Of a DNA stretch of 11,113 nt, positions 1-6,577 are shown piece after piece (the first letter of the stretch is position 1; each line of letters begins with the position of its first letter). Location of the stretch: positions 1 to 11,113 of the forward strand of contig JAFEEK010000477.1 in the NCBI GenBank assembly GCA_018241165.1, given 5' to 3'. Both the position numbers and the translations under genes were made by a program. The notes under the pieces are model-generated. The model was not told where the DNA came from and ran no database searches. It worked only from the letters and a program-made list of their open reading frames with translations. Origin of the DNA: Pseudomonadota bacterium. GTDB lineage: Bacteria; Pseudomonadota; Gammaproteobacteria; Xanthomonadales; Rhodanobacteraceae.

Positions 1-1
1 C

Positions 2-310
2 GATGCGCCGATCCTGCTGCGCCTGTCGGGCTGTCCGAATGGCTGCTCGCGTCCGTATCTGGGCGAGATCGCACTCGTCGGCAAAGCGCCTGGCCGCTAC
101 AACCTGATGCTGGGTGCGGATCATCGCGGCCAGCGCCTGAACCGCCTGTACCGAGAAAACGTGGACGAGGCCGGCATCCTCGCCGCACTCGAACCGCTCA
201 TCGCCGCCTATGCCGCCGAGCGCCTATCCGGCGAGCGTTTCGGCGACTTTCTCCTGCGTTGCGGCGTCGTGCCGGCGCGCAAATCCATCGCTGCCGAGGT
301 GATCGCATGA
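2..310 (+). CDS. cysI: CysI, sulfite reductase hemoprotein subunit (C-terminal fragment)
   Basis: This is the last 102 residues of the beta subunit of NADPH-sulfite reductase, which reduces sulfite to sulfide by six electrons using siroheme coupled to a [4Fe-4S] cluster in the cytoplasm. Near the left edge is [20 protein letters not shown]; its two cysteines (visible residues 11 and 15) correspond to the last two cluster ligands of the family, one of which also bridges to siroheme. It is followed by [10 protein letters not shown] and the conserved tail around [11 protein letters not shown]. The start and the first two cluster cysteines lie outside the window. The TGA stop shares an ATGA with cysH, so the two are probably co-transcribed and translationally coupled. 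The cofactor enzyme CysG is encoded 2 kb downstream. Confidence 0.95.
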   Translation, partial: DAPILLRLSGCPNGCSRPYLGEIALVGKAPGRYNLMLGADHRGQRLNRLYRENVDEAGILAALEPLIAAYAAERLSGERFGDFLLRCGVVPARKSIAAEVIA

Positions 311-1029
311 ATCCCCCCGATCTCGTCGCCGCCGCCGAAGACCTGCGTGCACGCGCCGACCTCAATGCGTGGCTCAACAGGCAAAGTGCGCAGGCGCGCG
401 TCGCCTGGGCGCTGGAAACCCTGCCCGGCGAACAAGTGCTGTCATCGAGCTTCGGCGCTCAGGCCGCGGCCATGCTGCACCTGGTGACGCGACAAAGGGG
501 TGACATCCCCGTGATTCTGATCGACACCGGCTATCTGTTCGCCGAAACCTACCGTTTCGTCGACACCTTGAGCGAACGCCTCGCGCTGAACCTGAAGGTG
601 TTTCGTCCGGCCATCGGCATCGCCTGGATGGAAGCCCGGCACGGGCGCCTGTGGGAACAGGGCGTGGACGGCATCGATCGCTACAATCGCCTGCGCAAGG
701 TCGAACCGATGCAGCGCGCGCTTGCCGAGCTGGGTGCGCGCACATGGTTCACCGGCTTGCGCCGCGCGCAGACCCGCAGCCGCGCCGCGATTGATTTTCT
801 CGAACTCAAGGGTGAGCGTTGGAAGTTCCATCCGATCGCCGACTGGAGCGATCGCGACGTCGGCGCCTACCTGCGTCGCAACCAGTTGCCGTACCACCCG
901 CTGTGGGACGCGGGTTACGTCTCGATCGGCGACGTGCACACCACGCGCTCGCTCATCGACGCCGGCGATGCCGAGGCCACGCGCTTTTTCGGATTGAAGC
1001 GGGAGTGCGGCCTGCACGTGGAAGTCTGA
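307..1029 (+). CDS. cysH: CysH, phosphoadenosine phosphosulfate (PAPS) reductase
   Basis: A 240-residue cytoplasmic enzyme that reduces PAPS to sulfite with thioredoxin or glutaredoxin, one step before sulfite reductase. Visible motifs are the PP-loop region VLSSSFGAQ (45-52), LIDTGYLF (71-78), [15 protein letters not shown] (146-160), and the C-terminal KRECGLH with the catalytic cysteine at 234. The paired-cysteine (CC...CxxC) [4Fe-4S] motif of APS reductases is absent, so PAPS rather than APS is the expected substrate. The length is close to E. coli CysH (244). I chose the ATG at 307 because it follows GAGGTG at a 5-base spacing, overlaps the cysI stop as ATGA, and matches the family's N-terminus; the open frame extends upstream into cysI. 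The stop codon lies in the loop of a perfect hairpin (1014-1043). Confidence 0.96.
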   Translation: MNPPDLVAAAEDLRARADLNAWLNRQSAQARVAWALETLPGEQVLSSSFGAQAAAMLHLVTRQRGDIPVILIDTGYLFAETYRFVDTLSERLALNLKVFRPAIGIAWMEARHGRLWEQGVDGIDRYNRLRKVEPMQRALAELGARTWFTGLRRAQTRSRAAIDFLELKGERWKFHPIADWSDRDVGAYLRRNQLPYHPLWDAGYVSIGDVHTTRSLIDAGDAEATRFFGLKRECGLHVEV

Positions 1030-1043
1030 CGACTTCCACGTGC
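1014..1043. terminator. Perfect 13-bp hairpin at the cysH/cysB convergent junction
   Basis: The arms GCACGTGGAAGTC (1014-1026) and GACTTCCACGTGC (1031-1043) are perfectly complementary with a four-base loop, TGAC. The loop contains the cysH stop codon TGA (1027-1029), and the 5' arm encodes the last residues of CysH. The cysB stop on the other strand is only 15 bases beyond the hairpin. There is no T-run on either strand, so this is not a canonical intrinsic terminator. It could be a bidirectional U-less terminator or an mRNA 3'-end stabiliser for both convergent transcripts. The structure is certain; the role is inferred. Confidence 0.6.
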
Positions 1044-1057
1044 CGGATCGACTGCGG

Positions 1058-2056
1058 CTACGCGGCGCGCGCTTCGGGCAGCCGTTCGCCCGCCCAATCG
1101 CGCCAATGCGATGGAGCGTCCGCGCGCGGCGCTTCGTCCGAATCGAGCAATCGACGCAGGTCGCGGCGGTCGAATCGTGGGGCGAGCGTTGCGACAAAGT
1201 CCAGGGTGTAATCGCGCACCACGCGGTCGCGTTGCAGCACCAGCCAGGTCGTGCACGAAGGGAACAGGCCTTCGGCTGACAAAACGCGCAGATCCGTGTC
1301 GGTGTCGAGTATCGCCATTTCAGCCAGAACGCCCACGCCGAGCCCGTTGCGCACATAGGTCTTGATCAGGTCGGCGTCGCGCGCGGTCAGGGCGATCTGC
1401 GGTTCGATGCCTGCGGCAGAGAAGGCGTGGCGCAAAGTCGACTCGGGCCTGAGCGAGGACTCGTAACTGACCAGAGGGTAGCGAGCCAGGTCCGTGAGCT
1501 TTGGCGGGTGGGCGAGCGCGGCAAGCGGATGTCCGCGCGGCACGAGGATCACGCGCTGCCAGTGGTATAGCGCAATCGCGAGCCCGTTTGACGGCGTGGC
1601 GCCGGTATTGCTGATTATCGCCGTGTCGGCATCGCCGCCGTCGAGCCGGTCGAGTACGTCGGCGTCGCTGGCGGGCAGGATTTGCACGTCGACCTCGGGA
1701 TAACGGCGTCGAAACGCGGCAATCGCGGGCGGGAGCGCGAACCGGGCCTGGGTGTGGGTCGTGGCAATACGCAACTGACCGGCGGCGTCCTTGCGCTGGT
1801 TGGCGGCGAACACGCGGATGTCGGCGGCTTCGGCGAGGATGCTGCGGGCGCGTTCGATGATGTGCGCGCCGGGTGCGGTGATGCGTTCCAGGCTCTTGCC
1901 CTTGCGCAGGAATACCGGAAACCCGAGCTCGTCTTCGAGTTGCTTCAATTGCTTGGAGATGCCGGATTGGGTGGCGTGCACGCGTTCGGCGGCAAGGGTG
2001 ATGTTGAGGCCGGAATCGGCGATGGCGATCAGGTAACGCAGTTGGCGCAAGGTCAT
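1058..2056 (-). CDS. cysB: CysB, LysR-type regulator of sulfur assimilation
   Basis: A 332-residue cytoplasmic DNA-binding regulator. The winged helix-turn-helix is at about 1-60 (LRQLRYLIAIADSGLNITLA, then TQSGISKQLKQLEDELG). The effector domain follows, with ATTHTQAR at 98-105; Thr100 and Thr102 coincide in number with the anion/acetylserine-site threonines of E. coli CysB. Also conserved are YHW (164-166) and ARDADLIKTYVRNGLGVGVL (225-244). These mark it as CysB/Cbl rather than a general LysR protein. In enterobacteria CysB activates cys genes with N-acetylserine as inducer and represses its own gene. Here it is convergent to cysIH and divergent from cysG. The ATG at 2056 fits the family N-terminus, but no Shine-Dalgarno sequence is visible (upstream reads GCGGACCCGCCCAC). 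Instead the start overlaps, as ATGA, the stop of a small upstream reading frame. Confidence 0.95.
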   Translation of the reverse strand: MTLRQLRYLIAIADSGLNITLAAERVHATQSGISKQLKQLEDELGFPVFLRKGKSLERITAPGAHIIERARSILAEAADIRVFAANQRKDAAGQLRIATTHTQARFALPPAIAAFRRRYPEVDVQILPASDADVLDRLDGGDADTAIISNTGATPSNGLAIALYHWQRVILVPRGHPLAALAHPPKLTDLARYPLVSYESSLRPESTLRHAFSAAGIEPQIALTARDADLIKTYVRNGLGVGVLAEMAILDTDTDLRVLSAEGLFPSCTTWLVLQRDRVVRDYTLDFVATLAPRFDRRDLRRLLDSDEAPRADAPSHWRDWAGERLPEARAA

Positions 2057-2151
2057 GTGGGCGGGTCCGCAGGTTGTCGACGTCGATGGATGGTGGCCAA
2101 GTCAAGGGAATTCGTGTGCATGCGACAACAGCGGCGGGTAAGGCGTTTCAT
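2053..2151 (-). CDS. Putative Cys-Cys leader peptide of cysB (32 aa)
   Basis: A short reading frame directly upstream of cysB, beginning MKRLTRRCCRM and ending in PADPPT. GGAG lies 6 bases before the ATG, which is better than anything in front of cysB. Its TGA overlaps the cysB ATG as ATGA, the classical translational-coupling arrangement. Residues 8 and 9 are cysteines encoded TGT-TGT, whereas the cysH, cysB and cysG Cys codons I checked are TGC, and a Met follows at 11. I recognise no domain; the peptide is basic and has no signal or membrane segment. Cysteine-rich short frames acting as cysteine-responsive attenuators are known upstream of sulfur genes in mycobacteria. A similar role here is inferred from position and composition. 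The same frame stays open back to an ATG at 2280, but the start at 2151 has the ribosome-binding site. Confidence 0.5.
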   Translation of the reverse strand: MKRLTRRCCRMHTNSLDLATIHRRRQPADPPT

Positions 2152-2326
2152 GGCAGTCTCCAGTGGGATATCGAATCGGGCGGTGGAGAATAGCGCATAT
2201 CGATATGGACGTCCAGACGTCCAAACAAACAGATATTCGATGCTGCCATAAGCATGCGATGCTGCGTCACTTCCGCACATGGATGCGACCGATTAGCCTG
2301 CCGGAACCGTGGCTTTGTGCATTACC
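2152..2326. promoter_or_regulatory. Divergent cysB/cysG control region with palindromes and tandem repeats
   Basis: This gap between the cysB leader and cysG is more AT-rich than its surroundings. At 2196-2207 is the perfect palindrome CATATCGATATG. It is followed without a gap by two tandem copies of GACGTCCA (2208-2215 and 2216-2223); TGGACGTCCA (2206-2215) is itself a perfect 10-bp palindrome. ATATCGA occurs at 2168-2174 and 2197-2203, with a variant ATATTCGA at 2233-2240, and CGATGCTGC occurs at 2238 and 2257. LysR regulators usually bind dyads in the divergent gap next to their own gene, so this is the natural place for CysB operators and both promoters. Only weak -35/-10 matches are visible on either strand, so I do not place promoters. 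Confidence 0.5.
2158..2161 (-). promoter_or_regulatory. Ribosome-binding site of the cysB leader frame
   Basis: On the minus strand the bases read CACTGGAGACTGCC followed by ATG, placing GGAG six bases from the start at 2151. It is the only convincing Shine-Dalgarno sequence between the divergent cysB and cysG genes. It decides the leader start and implies that ribosomes reach cysB through the leader. Confidence 0.55.
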
Positions 2327-3778
2327 ATGAGCCTGTATCCCCTGTTTGCCGACTTGCGCGGCCGCCCGGCCCTGGTGGTGGGCGGTGGCGAAGTCGCGCA
2401 GCGCAAGATCGTGCGCCTGCTCGGTGCCGGCGCGGCGGTGACCGTTGTTTCGCCGCATCTGCATCCGAGTCTGGTCGAGCTGGTGCGCGCCGGAAAGGTC
2501 GCCCATCAGGAAGCCGAGTTCCGCCCCGAGCTTCTCGACGGCCAATGGCTGGCGATCGCAGCCACCGCCAATCATGGTGTCAATCGTGCGGTCGCCCTGG
2601 CGGCGCAGGCGCGACGCATCCTGGTCAACGTCGTCGATGATGCACAACTGTCGAGCTTCCACGTGCCGGCCGTGATCGACCGCGCGCCCGTGCAAATCGC
2701 GATTTCCACGGCCGGCGCCGCGCCGATGCTGGCTCGCGTGCTGCGTGAAAGGATCGAGGCGCTGCTGGATCAATCCGTCGGAGCATTGGCGCGCTTGCTC
2801 GATCGCTACCGCTTGCGCATTCGCGAACGGCATCCGGATGTCGCGGCGCGGCGGCGCTTTTATTCGCAGGCCATCACCGGACCGGTTGCCGCATTGCTGC
2901 GCCGCGCACGGCCGGCTGATGCGGAAGCGGAGTTGCAAGGCGCACTTGTGCTTGGCCAGTCCGAGCAGCCGGGCTCGGTCGCACTGGTCGGCGCCGGCCC
3001 CGGCGATCCGGGACTGCTCACCCTGCATGCACTGCGCGCGCTCAACGAGGCCGACGTGATCCTGCACGATCGTCTGGTCGATGCGCGGATTCTCGATCTG
3101 GCGCGGCGCGATGCGCAATTCATCGACGTCGGCAAGCGCGCGGGAGCGCACGCCACGAATCAGGATCGCATCCATGAGTTGTTGTTGGCCTACGCGCGTT
3201 CGGGCAAGCGGGTTGTGCGCCTGAAGGGCGGGGATCCGTTCGTGTTCGGTCGCGGCGGCGAGGAAATCGAGTTCCTGCGCGAGCAGGCGATCGCTTATGA
3301 AGTCGTTCCCGGCATCACGGCGGCGACGGCGTGCGCGGCGTATGCGGGGATTCCGCTCACGCACCGCGACCATGCGCAGTCGGTGCGCTTCGTCACGGCG
3401 CACTGCCGCGACTCGCTCGACGCGCTGGATTGGCCGGCGCTGGCCGCCGACCGGCAGACCCTTGCGGTTTACATGGGTATTGGCGAGGTCGAAACCGTGA
3501 GCGATCGGCTGATTGCGCACGGTCGCGACCGCGCAACACCGTTCGCGTTGATCGAAAACGGTTCGCGGCCCGAGCAGCGAATTGTCACGGGCGTCCTCGC
3601 CGAACTCGTGGAACGGGCACGCCGGTACGCGGTGACATCCCCGGCCATGTTGATCATCGGTGACGTGGCGGCGCTGGCCGAGCGCCTGCACTGGTTCGGC
3701 GCCGCGCCCTTGGGCAGCGGCGCGGACAGTTCGATGCCGGTCGACGGCGAGTTTGCTACGGCGCAATCTTGCGCTTGA
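2327..3778 (+). CDS. cysG: CysG, trifunctional siroheme synthase
   Basis: A 483-residue enzyme that converts uroporphyrinogen III to siroheme, the prosthetic group of sulfite reductase, by methylation, NAD-dependent dehydrogenation and iron chelation. The N-terminal precorrin-2 dehydrogenase/ferrochelatase domain shows a Rossmann [11 protein letters not shown] (17-27) and NVVDD with Asp104, the bifunctional catalytic Asp in E. coli numbering. A dimerisation segment spans about 150-215. The C-terminal methyltransferase (about 218-460) has [13 protein letters not shown], Asp248 in LHDRLV, Lys270 in [22 protein letters not shown] and VYMGIGE. Ser128, phosphorylated in the Salmonella enzyme, is Thr here. 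It is somewhat longer than E. coli CysG (457), with a C-terminal tail. The ATG at 2327 fits the family start ([10 protein letters not shown]); an in-frame GTG at 2309 is a less likely start. The 3' end overlaps the convergent next gene by 23 bases. Confidence 0.96.
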   Translation: MSLYPLFADLRGRPALVVGGGEVAQRKIVRLLGAGAAVTVVSPHLHPSLVELVRAGKVAHQEAEFRPELLDGQWLAIAATANHGVNRAVALAAQARRILVNVVDDAQLSSFHVPAVIDRAPVQIAISTAGAAPMLARVLRERIEALLDQSVGALARLLDRYRLRIRERHPDVAARRRFYSQAITGPVAALLRRARPADAEAELQGALVLGQSEQPGSVALVGAGPGDPGLLTLHALRALNEADVILHDRLVDARILDLARRDAQFIDVGKRAGAHATNQDRIHELLLAYARSGKRVVRLKGGDPFVFGRGGEEIEFLREQAIAYEVVPGITAATACAAYAGIPLTHRDHAQSVRFVTAHCRDSLDALDWPALAADRQTLAVYMGIGEVETVSDRLIAHGRDRATPFALIENGSRPEQRIVTGVLAELVERARRYAVTSPAMLIIGDVAALAERLHWFGAAPLGSGADSSMPVDGEFATAQSCA

Positions 3779-5414
3779 GCGCACGCGCGAGCGGCGCGGG
3801 CAAGCTGGGCAGGGCGCGCAACATCCACGGCAGGATGCGCCGTTTGGCGCCATCGAGCGATTCCGGCACCACCGCTTCGATCAGGTGCGGGCCGGGATTT
3901 GCGAGCGCGTACTCCAGCGCCTTGCAGAATCCTTCCGTGGTTTCGGCGCGCACGGCGTGCACGCCCATGCCCTGCGCAAGCCGCGCGAAGTCAAGCACCG
4001 GGCCGTGCAGGTCGAGTTGGGACTTGGCCTTGGGTCCGATCGTATCCGCGCCGACGCGTTCGAGTTCGACGTTCAACACCGAATACGAAGCGTTGTTGAA
4101 AATGATCGCGGTGACGTTCAGATGTTCGCGAGCCAGCGTCCACAACGCCTGGATCGTGTACATCGCCGAGCCGTCGCCGACCAGCGCGATCACCGGACGC
4201 TGCGGACAGGCAACCGCCGCACCGACGGCGCTGGGCAGGCCCTGGCCGATCGCGCCGCCGGTGAGCGTGATGAAGTCGTGGCGTGGCGCGCCTGCCGTCA
4301 TCACGCCAAGCATCAGGCCGGAGGTGATCGCTTCATCGACGATGATTGCATTGTCAGGCAGCAGATGGCCCACGGCCTTGCACACTTTCGCGGCGGTGAG
4401 TTTGCCGAGTGGGCGCTGTGGCCGTTGTGCGACCTGAAGCACCGGCTGCGTGCTCGTGGCGCCGAGCGCCGCGGCGAGTTTTTCCAGGCTCGCGACGGCA
4501 TCCTGTGCCGGTGTCGCCAGCGTGTGCACAGTGCACGAATCCGGCACGAGGTAACTTTTCTTGCCGGGATAGGCGAAAAACGAAACCGGCGCCTTGGCAT
4601 CGACCAGGATCAGGTGGGCGAAGTCCCGAAGCTGGAGCGACGCCAACTCTGCCAGGTACGCGATGCGCTCGACCGCCGGCAATCCGGCACCGCGTTCGAT
4701 GCGTGTCGGAAATGTTTCGGCAAGGATCTTCACGCCGTTGTGCGCGGCGATGCGGGCCGCCGCGAGCAACGCCGGTTCGCGCAATGCCGTGCCGCCGAGC
4801 AGGATGGCGGTCTTGCCGGCGGAACGAATCGCCTGCGCGATCGCCTGCACGGTCGCGTCATCGGCGGTCTGTGGCGATGGCTGTGGCGGCGGCGGACAGG
4901 GCAGGCCGCCTTCGCCCCACGACACATCCGCGGGCAGGATCAGCGTGGCGACCTGGCCCGGCAATCCGCGCGCGGCGGCGATGGCATCGGCCGCATCGTG
5001 GCAAAGCTCGGCCGTCGATTTCGACGTGCGCACGAATCCCGGCGATACGTTGCGCGCAACGGTTTCGATGTCGGACTGCAATTGCGCATCGTACTGCACG
5101 TGATAGGTCGCGTGGTCGCCAACGATGTTGACGACCGGCACCTTGCCTTTGCGCGCGTTGTGCAAATTCGCCAAGCCGTTGCCGAGGCCGCACCCCAGGT
5201 GCAGCAACGTCGCGGCGGGCTTGCCGGCCATGCGCGCGTAGCCGTCGGCGGCGCCGGTGGCGACGCCCTCGAACAGGCACAACACCGCACGTAGACGCGG
5301 TTCGCCATCGAGCGCGGCGACGAAGTGCATCTCGGAGGTGCCGGGATTGCTGAAGCAGACCTCGACGCCGGCGTCGGCCAGGGTCTTGAGCAGGGCTTGG
5401 GCGCCGTTGGGCAT
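3756..5414 (-). CDS. ThDP-dependent enzyme, acetolactate synthase-like / benzoylformate decarboxylase-like
   Basis: A 552-residue three-domain thiamine diphosphate enzyme. The N-terminal pyrimidine-binding domain has [11 protein letters not shown] (21-31) and the cofactor-activating Glu49 in [16 protein letters not shown] Pro-rich linker (about 172-181) leads to the central domain. The C-terminal domain has [14 protein letters not shown] (383-396) and the ThDP/Mg motif from [14 protein letters not shown] (413-426) to FNNASY (439-444). Proteins like this are usually named acetolactate synthase large subunit, but the [14 protein letters not shown] signature resembles benzoylformate decarboxylase, and no regulatory subunit lies nearby. 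Expected chemistry is decarboxylation of a 2-keto acid and/or carboligation; the substrate is unknown. The ATG at 5414 follows GAGAG by 8 bases, only 11 bases after the 2-hydroxy acid dehydrogenase stop, so it is the last gene of the operon. Family assignment is firm; function is open. Confidence 0.85.
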   Translation of the reverse strand: MPNGAQALLKTLADAGVEVCFSNPGTSEMHFVAALDGEPRLRAVLCLFEGVATGAADGYARMAGKPAATLLHLGCGLGNGLANLHNARKGKVPVVNIVGDHATYHVQYDAQLQSDIETVARNVSPGFVRTSKSTAELCHDAADAIAAARGLPGQVATLILPADVSWGEGGLPCPPPPQPSPQTADDATVQAIAQAIRSAGKTAILLGGTALREPALLAAARIAAHNGVKILAETFPTRIERGAGLPAVERIAYLAELASLQLRDFAHLILVDAKAPVSFFAYPGKKSYLVPDSCTVHTLATPAQDAVASLEKLAAALGATSTQPVLQVAQRPQRPLGKLTAAKVCKAVGHLLPDNAIIVDEAITSGLMLGVMTAGAPRHDFITLTGGAIGQGLPSAVGAAVACPQRPVIALVGDGSAMYTIQALWTLAREHLNVTAIIFNNASYSVLNVELERVGADTIGPKAKSQLDLHGPVLDFARLAQGMGVHAVRAETTEGFCKALEYALANPGPHLIEAVVPESLDGAKRRILPWMLRALPSLPAPLARALKRKIAP

Positions 5415-5422
5415 GATCGGTT

Positions 5423-5428
5423 CTCTCA
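5423..5428 (-). promoter_or_regulatory. Ribosome-binding site overlapping the lldD-like stop
   Basis: The minus strand reads TGAGAG, in which the TGA stop of the 2-hydroxy acid dehydrogenase (5428-5426) forms part of the purine-rich ribosome-binding site of the ThDP enzyme, eight bases before its ATG at 5414. This supports re-initiation and co-translation and fixes the ThDP start against an upstream in-frame extension. Confidence 0.55.
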
Positions 5429-6577
5429 GTCGCGGTCGAGGTGAGTGGCTTTGATATCGGCGATGCGGGTGACGCCGGCAAAGGTCATGGTCAATGCGAG
5501 TTCGCGCTGCAGCGTGGCAAGCAATGTGCGCAAGCCTGCGCTGCCAGCGCCTGCCATCGCCCACGCCCATGCGCGGCCGATGAGCACGCCGCGCGCACCG
5601 AGCGCGAGCGCCTTGAAAATGTCCACACCCGTGTGCACGCCGCCATCGAGCAGCACTTCGGTATCCGGCCCGACCGCCTGCACGACATGCGGAAGTTTCG
5701 AGATGGTCGATGCGACCGAATCGAGCTGGCGTCCGCCGTGGTTGGAAACGATGATGCCATCCGCGCCCGTGTCCACCGCCGCGCGCGCGTCATCCACATC
5801 AAGGATGCCCTTGAGCAGCAGCTTGCCGTGCCAACGTCCGCGCAGCCATTCGATGTCGCGCCAGGTCACGCTGGCATCGAATTGCGTGTCGATCCACGAG
5901 CGCAGTGCATTGAAATCATTCGCATCCGGAACATGTCCGGCCAGATTGCCGAATTGCAGCGGACGACCGCGAATGGCGACGCGCCACACCCATTCCAGAT
6001 GCGCGAGCACCTGCATGTTTTTCAACAGCGTTGCGCGAAAGCCGTGTGCGCCGAGTCCATGGCGCGTATCGCGATGACGCGCGCCGGGTAGCGGCAAGTC
6101 GATGGTGAATACCAGCGTACGACAGCCCTGCGCCCAGACCCGGTCGAGCAATGCTTCGACGACGCCACGATCGCGCAGCATGTAAAGCTGAAACCACGGC
6201 GGCGTGGCGGCGGCGTCGCGCACCTCGTCGAACCCACAGACGCCGACCGTGGACAGCGTGAACGGAATTCCGGCGGACTTGGCCACGCGCGCGGCGTTCG
6301 CCTCGCCACGGCACGCCATCATGCCGGCCAGGCCGATCGGCGCGAGTGCCAGCGGCATGCTGCACGCCACGCCCGCCAGCGTGGCCGCGGTATCGATCTT
6401 CGACACATCGACCAGCACGCGTTGGCGCAACTTCACGTGCGCGAAGTCGTCGACGTTGGCGCGCATCGTCGATTCATCGCTGGCGCCGCCGTCGATGTAG
6501 TCGAACAGGAATCCCGGCAGGCGTTTTTGCGCGAGACGCCGGAAATCGAGCGCGGTTACCGGATAGGAAAGACTCAT
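5426..6577 (-). CDS. lldD: FMN-dependent L-lactate / 2-hydroxy acid dehydrogenase (LldD family)
   Basis: A 383-residue TIM-barrel flavoenzyme that oxidises an L-2-hydroxy acid to a 2-keto acid. Family members of this type pass electrons to quinone or cytochrome at the inner membrane. Motifs run in order: FLFDYIDGGA with Tyr27, LALAPIGLAGM (76-86), PFTLST (105-110), WFQLY with Gln130 and Tyr132, LVFTIDLPLPGARHRD (155-170), Lys256 in LLKGILD, the active-site SNHGGRQLD with His280 and Arg283, and LLDGGVHTGVDIFKALALGA. It resembles E. coli LldD over its whole length, so L-lactate is a good default. The neighbouring benzoylformate decarboxylase-like gene leaves mandelate-type substrates possible. 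The ATG at 6577 follows AGGAA by 6 bases and overlaps the upstream stop as ATGA. No lactate permease or LldR-like regulator is in view. Confidence 0.9.
   Translation of the reverse strand: MSLSYPVTALDFRRLAQKRLPGFLFDYIDGGASDESTMRANVDDFAHVKLRQRVLVDVSKIDTAATLAGVACSMPLALAPIGLAGMMACRGEANAARVAKSAGIPFTLSTVGVCGFDEVRDAAATPPWFQLYMLRDRGVVEALLDRVWAQGCRTLVFTIDLPLPGARHRDTRHGLGAHGFRATLLKNMQVLAHLEWVWRVAIRGRPLQFGNLAGHVPDANDFNALRSWIDTQFDASVTWRDIEWLRGRWHGKLLLKGILDVDDARAAVDTGADGIIVSNHGGRQLDSVASTISKLPHVVQAVGPDTEVLLDGGVHTGVDIFKALALGARGVLIGRAWAWAMAGAGSAGLRTLLATLQRELALTMTFAGVTRIADIKATHLDRD

Noticed and set aside
2196..2206. A -35/-10 pair for cysB near TTGGAC and GATATG or TATTCT on the minus strand
   Set aside because: Matches are only about four of six in each hexamer and several alternatives fit equally well, so no promoter is called.
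2254..2640. A plus-strand frame beginning [16 protein letters not shown] just before cysG, which looked like a second Cys-rich leader
   Set aside because: It has no ribosome-binding site and runs about 310 bases into cysG in another frame instead of stopping near its start, so the cysteines are probably chance.
2267..3853. A 528-residue open frame antisense to cysG
   Set aside because: It lies opposite a gene with every catalytic motif, is Arg/Gln-rich without recognisable domains, and is typical of spurious long frames in GC-rich DNA.
3660..5294. A 544-residue plus-strand open frame opposite the ThDP gene
   Set aside because: Low-complexity Arg-rich translation, no family resemblance, and the opposite strand encodes an intact ThDP enzyme.
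5415..5570. N-terminal extension of the ThDP enzyme
   Set aside because: The 52 extra residues overlap the preceding gene and have no family resemblance; the ATG at 5414 has a ribosome-binding site.
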